In this document: positions 32,041 to 42,955 of the stretch, in pieces
How positions within the stretch are numbered: position 1 is the first letter of the stretch
Layout of the letters: every line of letters begins with the position of its first letter
Assembly: GCA_945859605.1 (NCBI GenBank)
Contig: OX243824.1
Location: 32,625,002-32,689,001, forward strand
Length of the DNA stretch: 64,000 bases
Reading direction: 5' to 3'
Source of the DNA: Lumbricus rubellus
Taxonomy: Eukaryota > Annelida > Clitellata > Crassiclitellata > Lumbricidae
Translations under genes and position numbers: made by a program
Notes under the pieces: generated by a model
What the model was told of the DNA's origin: nothing
Seen by the model: the letters and a program-made list of their open reading frames with translations, nothing else
Database searches by the model: none

Positions 32041-34719
32041 TAATCGGTATGAAAATTTAAAATAAACAGACACATCCATCGCCATGGTACGTGGAAATAC
32101 ATTTCGTGCCCCTGTAATAAACGACATGAAGACGACCTCATGAACAAGCCGATTTTCTTTCTTCTGTCATTCAACCACTGCAAGAAAAGTACCAAAATTC
32201 TAAGTACAGATCATAACAATATACAAAGGGCATAAAAATCATTTTCTTTTACACAAAGAAAAGTGCAAACTGCGGTTCGGCAGAACTTTTTCACTCACCG
32301 TGTTCCTAAGACTACCAAGGTTAGCAGTTAGAGTAATACTCAGTAGATGGCACAAGGATGTCAAAAGCTATATACAGACGCCAAGGCAATAACAACGACA
32401 TGACAAGGACGACAGAATCGAACCCGATCATGTTATCCGAGACATACCAACAGTTGGCTATGTACAACAGAGCTTGATATCAAAAAGAGAAAATAAATAA
32501 AACTAAAGCTACACTTGTATAACTCATCGATTGTACCGCATATATAGAGAGAGAACGACCCTATGCAAATGCCAACTTACAGAATGCAGATTTATTCAAA
32601 ACTTACTAAGGGCATATTAGTAGCACAGCAGTCCGCTTAACGGAGTAGGCCTACTTTGAAGAGATGCACCCTTGCACAGCATTGCGTAGACATGTCATTC
32701 TAATGCTACTTACGTTGTATTTTGGTCTAGCGTAGCGTTGTTTGACCGTCATTTATTTCGTACATGATTATTGTGCTATATATTTTTGCCGTCACGTATT
32801 TTTCAAGTGTGGTAAAGAATTACGTCATGACAGTGCATACACACGTTTTGCACTACAGATTTTACTTTCTGGCAAGATTATGCGCACGCCATTATTCAGC
32901 ATTTCATAGTATTGTGTAGTTTAGTTTAAATTTGTTGCATACAGTGAGTTGAGGTATATATTAAACTGGTTAACGTAGTTTATAATCAAGGTGAAATCGT
33001 TAAGCACTTATCTTCGACAGCTGAGTAGTTCTTTAAGCGAATAAGCAGATCGCAAATGAGTATAACCACAGCCACGTAGAAGTTGACGCTCTGCAACAAT
33101 ATACCATTGACGACGAGATGACTGCATACATATCATATCAATACGCAGCCAAATCATACAATCCACGGTATAAACATCGAATATTTGAAAGACAAGGCAT
33201 CAGCTCCGAATTACAATATGCACACGTTCCAGAGTATATTCTGATAAGACATAAAACTGCAACCATAAGCGATGTCCTTAAAGCAAGCTACAACCCAAAA
33301 TCCAAGAATTTATCACACCCTAATTGCTAAAATTGCTAAGAGCACCAAAACTTATACACCGAGAGTTACATAAATAATTATTCCAAGAAAGATAGACCAA
33401 TCCTATAAATACACCACGAGTTTTGTAAGTCTACCAGCCAGGGAATAAGGTCATTTCAGCATAGTTGTCTTTACATTACGCCTATATAAGAAAGAGTAAT
33501 GAGGTACTCATTGCAGGCACTATAGTTATTAGCAGTATCAAACGGGATTGATGTAATCGAACGATTTAATTAGCATTGCATTAAACGTGAATTGCATAAT
33601 GACTGTATAATTGTATTTTGGTTTCACGGAGCATTCATGACCTCGACATTTATTTTGTGCATGATTTCGTATAGCATTACCTTATCTAAGTATGTTGCGT
33701 TTTCATACAAGCTTTGCATTATAGTAATGTACTTACATGGTATCCACAATCATTCTATTTTAAACGCAGTATTGTGCTAATAACTGAACACTTTAACGCT
33801 AGTATTTGCATAGTTTATACCTTTGTATGTTCCTTCCACTAGTTCTCTTTAGCCTATCGTCTAGCGTAGAGATCGCTTACAGATTTATCAGCACGAGATG
33901 TTATAGTAATACGATAGCGAACCCCCAAAACGCAGTAGATCCACTCGCAAGGCTTAAGGCACCCCACATACACTTATAATCCAATCGCACGGATTGCAGT
34001 AATTTATACTTGGACGCACCAAAAAACTGAACAACAGTCAATTTATGTTTTTGATAACCATGTCTTTGTGCTTAAACCACGTATAAGCATGCTCGTTAAA
34101 GATCGCTGGAATTGTACACGCATTTCTAACGAGGTTTATAATTAGCAGCGTAAATTTGGCAATTGTTGAATGTACTATGTCTTACGCTGTGAATTACCCT
34201 ATTCCTACCTGCAAGGCATGCAAATTACACGTCCATATTCAAGTGTACACACGCACATACAAGGGCAGGCAAGAAAGTTTTCAACACCGCTACAGACTCA
34301 CCCACAGCCAGCCGACACAAGGTCCAAGGTTCAAAATAAGTCACACACACACATCCCTGGAGCCACATCGACAGTCGGAATAGACATACACAGAGAGACA
34401 TAAACAAGCACACGGACACACACGAAAGGACAGTGAAAGGCATACAACAACAGTAACTGGCTTAGTATTATTGAATTAAGAAATGAGTAATAACTATTAC
34501 ATTGTATCTCAAATTGCATACAGTGGCATTATCATAAATTTTATCGTGTTGACATTTAGGCTTCAATGCCAGCTTCATTCAAAGTGTATAGAGCAGAGAT
34601 ACATCTTAACGGCATGGTTATTTTGCAATGCTTTTGAAGTGTACGTTTCCGATTTAAATTCTAGGAAGTACAGGTAATAAGTTTAGACACCAGGTGGTGT
34701 CGTTTTCAAAGTCGAGGGA
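32041..34719. other. Interior of LTR element, nothing recognised
   Basis: AT-rich, with only short chance frames. A purine stretch GAGGGA just before 34720 may be what is left of the polypurine tract. Confidence 0.5.
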
Positions 34720-35573
34720 TATTGGGGCGTTGGGCAAAGGAGAAATAAGAGATGTCAGTCAAGGCTAGACCGTGGATCAGATTCTGTTGTCGAGCAGAGT
34801 CCGGAATCAACAGGTTTTAAAATAGATTAGGGAGAAGAGCATAGATTGCGGAAGGTTTTTAAAATAGATTGGAGGAAGAGCATGGAATCACAGTAAGACA
34901 GAGGCATAGGCACAGGCAAGGTTAAACAAAGGTTGGACAAAACGGAAACAGCAGACAACCTGCTTGGCAGCGTGGTTGACTAATAAGCAGTAATTGGACA
35001 GACGCGTTGTGTATATGCGTTATATATTTCAGACATGACGTCAGAGCATAAGGAGGCAGACAAAATAACGCAAGGATTTAGAGACGGACAAGAAGGGCAG
35101 AGACACAGACAAGAGACAAATGGGAAGCAACTAAACGATATTTAGAATAGGATTTAAGGGGACAGACAATGAAAGTTATAGGTGTAGCCTTATTGAAATC
35201 ATAAGTGGTTTTGCTATAAAAGAACTTAGCATGGTTTAAACGGGATTCTCTTGAAGCAGGATCCGATCTGTATGTTCGTTTAGATGTCAGGTCGTCGGCA
35301 GCATTTTCACCGTTGCCTTTTAAAACAATATGTTATGTAGCATTGTAGCACAGCTACTTTGTTATAATAATACAATCTATGAACATTTAAGAGTTTATTC
35401 TATGAGAAAGTCGAGTAGCCAGCCTGTATTCAAAGAAAGAAAGAAGTTAAGCCAATAAAGCTCGTCAAAATGAACACAATGAGTTGCAGCTAGTTCCCAG
35501 AACATCCAACGTCATTGAAGGACCTTTTAGAAGGCACCTTACAACATAGGAGTCGGCCGAAGGGACCGCCCTA

Positions 35574-35576
<3 letters not shown>
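34720..35576 (+). repeat. 3' long terminal repeat
   Basis: 857 bp, same ends as the 5' LTR. The CATA array resumes directly after its final TATTA. Confidence 0.93.
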
Positions 35577-35604
<28 letters not shown>

Positions 35605-36490
35605 CATACATACATACATACATACATACATACATACATACATACATACATACATACATACATACATACATACATACATACATACATACATACATACATA
35701 CATACATACATACATACATACATACATACATACATACATACATACATACATACATACATACATACATACATACATACATACATACATACATACATACATA
35801 CATACATACATACATACATACATACATACATACATACATACATACATACATACATACATACATACATACATACATACATACATACATACATACATACATA
35901 CATACATACATACATACATACATACATACATACATACATACATACATACATACATACATACATACATACATACATACATACATACATACATACATACATA
36001 CATACATACATACATACATACATACATACATACATACATACATACATACATACATACATACATACATACATACATACATACATACATACATACATACATA
36101 CATACATACATACATACATACATACATACATACATACATACATACATACATACATACATACATACATACATACATACATACATACATACATACATACATA
36201 CATACATACATACATACATACATACATACATACATACATACATACATACATACATACATACATACATACATACATACATACATACATACATACATACATA
36301 CATACATACATACATACATACATACATACATACATACATACATACATACATACATACATACATACATACATACATACATACATACATACATACATACATA
36401 CATACATACATACATACATACATACATACATACATACATACATACATACATACATACATACATACATACATACATACATACATACATACA
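35577..36490. repeat. (CATA)n microsatellite block 3
   Basis: About 228 perfect tetranucleotide units, the right part of the array split by the LTR element. Degenerate CATA/CATG sequence continues to about 36720. Confidence 0.98.
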
Positions 36491-36720
36491 TAAATGCATA
36501 CATACATACATACACACATGTACACGTACATTGAACACATGTACATACAATACATATCTACATACATAGGCTACAGTACACACATATCCACGTGTATCAA
36601 TGTATCCATACATGCATTTATACATGCATACGTATATTCCTGTATGCATGCATACATGCACGCGTATTGTATGCACATACATACATGCATACATGCGTAC
36701 ATGCATGCAAGCATGCAATT

Positions 36721-37255
36721 TGAGTTGGTTTATACATGTAGCTCAGGATTAGACATGCATGTATTCGTATGTAAATCAGCGTTGACTTGACGACGCATCA
36801 GTTACTGTAGCCTATTGGACCAATGTTCGTAAAACGAACATGACCCAGATATGAATTTTTACAACTCGGTTTTTACAGGAACATTGTGCAAATACCATGT
36901 GCTTTTGTGACAAATATGTGCACTTTTAAAATGCATGATCAATTAGTGCTATTTCACCTATCAGACCAAAATAGTAACTTAGCAAACAAAAGACGGCGAG
37001 CATGTGTGGTTTTGCAGCTTTTGGCGTTATTTAAAATCAGTTCAAAACTTTTTTAACAAAAAATAATAATTCTATCCGACAAATCAATCTTCCTGCTGAC
37101 ATAAAAACACATGAGATTAAGATCATGGCGTCACCCAAACAGACATCTTCACAAAATATGTTCGTAAAACGAACGATGGTCCAAAACGGGTTAATGAAAG
37201 TGTTACCCTTTCTACTTCCACCCAGTTTCTATGTTAGAGAGCCACACATACAATA
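36721..37255. other. Possible right end of a large piggyBac-like element
   Basis: GTTCGTAAAACGAAC, a near-palindrome, occurs at about 36827 and 37161, and inverted at about 25334. The segment CCTATTGGACCAATGTTCGT (36813) is the inverse of one at 25339-25366. The sequence GGTCCAAAACGGGTTAA ends near 37194 with TTAA. These are consistent with subterminal repeats and a TTAA-flanked end. No coding. Confidence 0.4.
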
Positions 37256-37327
37256 CAATTTTCATAAATCACAATGTAAATTATAGCGATGCATCGCTAT
37301 AATTTACATTGTGATTTATGAAAATTG
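37256..37327. repeat. Perfect 72-bp palindrome
   Basis: Two 36-base arms with no spacer: CAATTTTCATAAATCACAAT at the left end, centre GATGCATC at 37288-37295, and the exact complement to 37327. I found no mismatch. Neither an 8-bp nor a TA duplication is obvious at its edges. Confidence 0.95.
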
Positions 37328-37444
37328 TAGGGCCTATACAAGTTTGACGTGTAGTCTATACTTTGGAATTGTAACTGCAATAGTAGGCCTAAGTCTAAAT
37401 CACTATTGCCATTTTGTTAAGTGCTAATGGGCATTCACTGCAGA

Positions 37445-37615
37445 GGCGTTCGTTCTCTGTGGTTGGCTCAACAACCTGGAATGGACTTTCCCTGACTATG
37501 CGACACCTCCCAAGCTGTTGTCACTTTCATAAACAGTACTGTTGAAGACTGTTTTTTCCCGCTTGATCTCTGCTGGGAGCGCCTCTGAGTAGGTACCTTG
37601 AAGGGGCGCTATATA
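37445..37615 (+). pseudogene. L2-like LINE 3' end fragment
   Basis: A broken frame reads 'RSFSVVGSTTWNGLSLTMR', the usual block before the ORF2 C-terminus, then the tail GGGAGCGCCTCTGAGTAGG and GGGGCGCTATATAAATTATG. Stops and frame breaks follow. The tail is the same as in the other LINE and SINE copies of the window. Confidence 0.8.
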
Positions 37616-37746
37616 AATTATGATTGATTCACGTAAAATAATGTATGGCTTAGGCCTGCTTAAACGCGCACTCTAGAGATTTAAAGTAGATCTACAGTAG
37701 GCCTACAGTGAATCTTGAAAGATTTTATCTACGCCATAGGGGCAGG

Positions 37747-38479
37747 CATGGGCGCCCGCAGAATTTTTTTCAGGGGGGGGGCAAAAATTTTTCGATGGTC
37801 ACAGTTACCGTAAATGTTTTAGTAACAAGAGCTTGAAAAATGCAAAGCTGGGAATTAAGAGTACGAGTATTTTTTAATGAGGTTTCCTAATGCAAAATTT
37901 TTCAGTTTCATTTTGTGTATCAGCTTTAATATGAATAATTTCTTTAGCGCGAAGAAAAAAAATTAAAAAGTAGATGTTAAATGTGGGTTCCTGAAGCGGC
38001 ACTGTAATATTATAAGTCCATTGAATGAATGAATAAGTGAACAAAAAGTAGGAGTAAGTTTTCAAGGTGCAAGTGTTCCTCTAGCTAGGCTTACTTCTAT
38101 TGATAGCCTAAGCTTACTTAATTTTGTGCAGTTGTGAAAGGTTGCATGACAGCGAGATTCCAATCAAGTAGGCCATAATCGATAGAAAAATACAATTTGC
38201 AAGGGCGCCTGCCGAAGGGTTAACAGCCAATGGTCACTGTTCCAGCTTTTAACAAGATGTTGATTACCGGGTATGCAAGGCAGAAAATTAAGAGCATGTT
38301 TATATCTACAGAGATTTCTAAACATAGGTTTCTGGCTTTCACTGTGTGTATCATTCGTATCATTAGTGCTTTAATGCGAAGAAATATGTTAAAAACCCAA
38401 AAGTGGTAGTTAAGAAATAAATTTCCATTTTCCAGGGGGGGGCAAGTGCCCCCCTTGCCCCTATGTGCGGGCGCCCATG
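37747..38479. mobile_element. hAT-like MITE, CATGGGCG family, copy 3
   Basis: Ends CATGGGCGCCCGCA and TGCGGGCGCCCATG are perfect inverted repeats with poly-G and poly-C blocks just inside, flanked by a perfect 8-bp duplication GGGGCAGG (37739-37746 and 38480-38487). At 733 bp it is a longer member of the family seen at 12988 and 14314. No coding frame. Confidence 0.9.
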
Positions 38480-38487
38480 GGGGCAGG

Positions 38488-39045
38488 AGGTTACACTTGC
38501 CCCACTCTCGTAAAAATGAAAGTCACTCCCATTTTCTGAAAAGCTAAAAATTAAGGAAATAACCAAATGTAGGCCTATTTGTTCTTATAATTTTTTATTA
38601 TGTATTAGTAGGGCCTACCAATGTCACTGCCTGACGTGAAAATGAGCAACCTGGACTAATATCGATATTAGTCCCAGGAGAAACATACGGATCTATTTGA
38701 ATAGCCTACGTAATTTTATTAAGTAGGCCTAGTCTAAAGTAATTGGATAGGCCTAGCCTATGCATGGATACACATCAAATCAAACGCTACTCAACTTCAA
38801 CTTCAACTTGTTTATTGATCCCAAGAATATCAAACAGACAATTATGCATTCATAATAAGCTTAGTAGGCCTACATAAATTGATTAAATTGCAGTTAACAA
38901 TTGCGATGGTAAAGCTTAGTGTACAATTATTACTGTGAAATCTGAAATGTAGGGAGCAATAGGCTACCCGAAGGGAGTGATCCCGCTATTGAGGCCTATT
39001 TACCAAGGAAACAATTCTTCATTATATTATAATAAATGATAATAG
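38488..39045. other. Non-coding stretch rich in TAGGCCTA octamers
   Basis: TAGGCCTA or near versions occur at about 38570, 38725, 38750 and 38868. Around 38805-38860 CTTCAACTTGTTTATTGATC resembles a LINE/SINE 3' region but cannot be assigned. Confidence 0.45.
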
Positions 39046-39053
39046 ATCAGGAA

Positions 39054-41583
39054 CAGTGATGGGGAAAATACCTTCAAAAAGTATTTTGAGTATAAGTAAA
39101 AATACTTGGTCACAAAAGTATTTAAAATACAAGTAAAAATACTTTTTACAAAAGTATTTAAAGTACAAGTATAAAATACTTGGCTTGGAAAAGTATTTAA
39201 AATACTAAGTACAAAATACTCACTACCAAACTATATGAGAAATAAGCAAGTCACATTAAATTGCGACAAAAAATTCTTAACATGGAATTTTGATTAAAAA
39301 AACCAAACATTGTCTGTGTCCAAAGGTGTTCGAGTCCAAGACACTAGAGATGGGGTCCAAGTTCGAGTCAGAGTCCGTTAACATCAAGATCCACAGAAGC
39401 ACTCAATTTAATGACATATAAAAATATCGGTAGCCTACTATTTATGCAAAAAGAATGGTCATTGGTCAGTGTAATTTATCAAAATTTAAAATCACTAAAA
39501 TATATAAAGTTTTGTTCAGTAATCTGGCCCAATGGGATGGATAAAAAAATTTCCACTGCTGAACACAAGCTTAACGTACATACCTTACAAAATCTGCTAT
39601 GTTGAGACGTCCTGTCACAATTCTGCCAATCAGCAAAGCCTCTAGGCTAATTTTTAAGTAAATGTTGGAAGTCTGTGTTATGGGGGCACTTGTGATAATA
39701 AAACAATACACCAGCACAGGTCAACTAAGTGTTATCTATAGGTGTCTTCCTGTATGCTGTAATTGTCAAGTAGGCCTATGTAGTCTGTGATCCATTAATA
39801 TAATGAAACTCTGCGCCCGTTTTAAGGTCACATAAGTTCCAATTGCCACACCAGCCAGTAGACACATCTAATGCCATCCTCATTTGTCTTATTCATAAAC
39901 ATCTAGATAGTTAACATCTAGCCTATGTCCCATTTTATCAGCATAGACATTTCCATTGTGGTGTCAAACATCAAACTGATTTCAAACATAATTATATGCG
40001 TGTCAATTTGATGCCTCATAAAACTAATATGTAAGAGAGACGTGTACAATTATTGTAAATGTGATCCGTCAACTCTTCCCCTACACCATACATCAAATAC
40101 ACCTGTAATTACATGTAACTTCGCTCACCCTGTGGTCAGCGGTGCCCACTGCCCAGTCATCCGTAACAATGACTAACCACTATCAGCCTGTTTAACTGGC
40201 CATTGTTTGTCTTAAACCTCCTGTTCAAGGGCTCCTTTGTTTGAGTTATGAAGAAGCCTAGGCAGGGCCGGCCTTATCCCAAATGGCGCCCTAGGCAAGA
40301 CATACATTTGGCGCCCCAGGCATAGGCCTGCATTTGGCGCCCTTAGATTCCCACGCAATTGTTCAGCCCACGTCAGAATCTAAAGATGAATTAGCCAGAG
40401 CCGGTATACGCTCACAAGGCCGTAGTCAGGATTTTATTTCGGGGGATATTTTCTTGACCGTGAATTTTGAGGTGCGACTTTTTTGGGCGAAATTTTCTGA
40501 CGACTTTTGTGTTAGTCGTCGAATTTTTTGACGTCCAAAACCACTATTTTCCGCGATTTTCGACTATTTTCTGCTCAAAATTACATTACACACTGTCATG
40601 TGGTAGCAAATGCATAATTATTTAATTTTTACATTATTTCATTTCGTGGGTGTTCAACACTCAGAACATCTCCCTAACTATATGGCCTTGTACGCTTAAC
40701 TGAATAGGCCTAATCCATTCTAATTTCTTTATTAGTACACCGACGGCTGGATAAACTCTTGTTGAAATGGCGCCCTCTTTGATGGAAATGGCGCCCCCTA
40801 GAACTTGGCGCCCTATGCAACTGTCTGCTTTTCCTATGCCTAAGGTCGGCCCTGCCTCAGTTACTGCCCCTTTCTTGAAGACATTGTCGTCTCTACTAGA
40901 CTAAATTTTATTTAAATCTGAATAAAGGACAGGCTGTAGGCCTAATGTTGTAATCTCAGCTTCATAGGTCTACTCAGCAAGGCCCACTCCCATTGCATAC
41001 ATTTAATTTCTTGCAACATCTTCACTGTCAAATATGAGTGTCGCGTACTCGTGCAGGCTATTCTAACTTCTGTCTCCGAGAGCAAAGAGTACGGAATGCC
41101 GTTAAAAATCGAATTTTATTTGTCGATATAAAATTTATGCAGTCCTTGAAATTGAATTAGGCCAGTCTGAACAGGTGCAATGAATCAATAATTATTCTAA
41201 ATTCTTTTCATTAGCGAAAGTCTTGAGTTTAAAACAATATAGTGTAAAAATTAATTCGCCGGTGCCGCGGCGCCCCCCAAATGCTGCGGCGCCCTAGGCA
41301 ACTGCCTACTTTGCCTATAGCTAAGGCCGGCCCTGAGCCTAGGGCAGTTGAGAATGCGATATTGCATAGCTAATTGCACCTGGTGAGATTTAAAAGTATT
41401 TTGGAAAAGTATTTTAACATCATCACAATGTTAAGTAGGCCTACAAAATACTACCGAAAAAGTATTTCAAGTAAAAGTAGAAATACTTGATCACAAAAGT
41501 ATTTAAAATACAAGTACAAAATACTTAGATTGTATTTAAAATACTAGTTTAAATACTAGTATTTTAAATACTTCCCATCACTG
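39054..41583. mobile_element. hAT-type transposon relic, host of a nested hAT
   Basis: Ends CAGTGATGGGGAAAATAC and, at the right, ATACTTCCCATCACTG are inverted repeats, flanked by a perfect 8-bp duplication ATCAGGAA (39046-39053 and 41584-41591). The subterminal parts on both sides are built from AAAATACTT / AAGTATTT repeats (AAAAGTATTTAAAATACAAG). No transposase frame is recognised. Another hAT (40263-41335) is inserted near the right end. Confidence 0.92.
40263..41335. mobile_element. hAT-type transposon nested in 39054-41583
   Basis: Ends CAGGGCCGGCCTTA and TAAGGCCGGCCCTG are inverted repeats, flanked by a perfect 8-bp duplication AGCCTAGG (40255-40262 and 41336-41343). Subterminal GGCGCCCTAGGCAA blocks are present at both ends. 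A second, internal end-like sequence TAAGGTCGGCCCTG with its own GGCGCCC blocks lies at 40841-40854, so the element may be a composite of two copies. No transposase. Confidence 0.93.
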
Positions 41584-41591
41584 ATCAGGAA

Positions 41592-42762
41592 ACATATAGA
41601 AATGGGAGCATTTTGGGATCAATTAAATAGTAGCAGTGCTGCAGTGGGATAGCCTACCTTCCCTCCGCTCAACTAAAAAAATGGAAAAAAATATAGATTA
41701 AATGGTTTGTTCATTTCACATTTTTAATGTAGCCTATGTGCACGGATTTGGGATTTAAATCGAGCTAAAGACCTAGGCCTACATATAAAATGCCAGTTCA
41801 CTATATAGTTGAGTCCATCACATATCGTTTCGATAATAATTAAATAATTTACTGAAATTATTCGAATTTGGCTACTGTGCAGCATATTCTACGTTTCTTT
41901 TAGGACTGTTGCAGAAGCCTATTAGCCTATAGGCCTAATAATTATGAAAAAATATGTTCACTGTGCCACGAGTAGCTTGTCCAATAAAAATTATAACTTG
42001 TTATTTATTTAGTCTTTGTTTCAGGCGCCATCTTTAGTATTGAATAACTTCCGATGATTTTGTTTCCAGGAATTTCATTTAAAATTAAAATTAATAATCG
42101 TATTTGAAAATCTCAATGGATATTAGAAACATAATGTGAAAAAACAAATTATAGCAGACCGTACAGCAAGAAGATGATGTCGGATTAGTAAGTGATTCAA
42201 TACACTCAATTAAAGCAACTATAGCCCATAAATAAGCCACGTGCCTTCATTATATCGTAAGTCGAGACCAAATTTTTTATTAATTCTAGATAGGAATCTC
42301 TTTGGAATAGAGGGAACAATGCTGTAGCGAGCGAATAATTTACGATACTAAAATACACGTTTACCAAAAATGATACCTTTATATTTACAAATTCAAAAAA
42401 ATTCCTTGGTTTTTATGTCTCATTTTTCGTGGAATTGCCCTATATGTTTTTCTGATTAAAATAGCCTGAATTGTTATATTTTGAATAAGTTTAACTTATA
42501 TCGCATCATAATGTTAATTAATTCGGCTACTTAATGTTAATTCCGGCTGCACGACTTGTGTGGTGTTTATTCAATCTAGCTGGTGTCAAGTGTAGCGAAA
42601 CATTCCATCATCGGCCAGCGGTTATTAGGCCTTCTGATGAATACGATATACTTACCATCCGTGATCCACGTGACGCCTTAATCCACGTGACGTCGAGAGT
42701 TCTTGATCAGCGTCATATTCTGATTGCCAGATCATCATCTGAGTAAGTCGTTTCTACAGGGT
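41592..42762. other. AT-rich non-coding stretch, nothing recognised
   Basis: No gene or repeat supported beyond TAGGCCTA octamers near 41775 and 41930. Confidence 0.5.
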
Positions 42763-42850
42763 GGGCCGTAAAAAAGACCCCCTGCATTTTTGTCGTCAAT
42801 ATCGTGGCCAGAAGTTAGAATTTGCAAATCTGACACCTGAATATATATCG
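42763..42850. repeat. DNA-transposon relic end (CAGGGTG type, copy 3)
   Basis: CAGGGTGGGCCGTAAAAAAG then TATCGTGGCCAGAAGTTAGA parallels GGTGGGCCATAAAAAGACCC and TATCGTAGTAAGAAGTAAGA at 4731. Only the end is preserved. Confidence 0.5.
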
Positions 42851-42955
42851 GGCATAAAAACATGGGCCTATACAGGCATGAAACTTACATTGATCTAATT
42901 GAGATTGTCCGGTCCGAATTGTCCGGGTCCGAATTGTCCGGACACCCCGCGCCTA

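Larger units (their letters stand above)
27102..35576 (+). mobile_element. LTR retrotransposon with gag only, inserted into the (CATA)n array
   Basis: Two direct repeats of 857 bp (27102-27958 and 34720-35576) bound an 8,475-bp element. LTR ends are TATTGGGGCG and CGCCCTATTA, imperfect inverted repeats of an unusual TA...TA type. CATA stands on both sides but is ambiguous as a target duplication inside a CATA array. The LTRs differ at about four positions (three near 27568-27578 against 35187-35200, one at 27797 against 35418), so insertion is recent. The interior codes a Ty3-type Gag (28148-29215) and nothing else recognisable. A foldback MITE (31229-32038) is nested in it. It resembles terminal-repeat elements that keep gag only and depend on pol in trans. 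Confidence 0.9.

Noticed and set aside
35465..36718. Second set of long Cys-Met-Tyr-Val frames
   Set aside because: Same cause: CATA array right of the LTR element.
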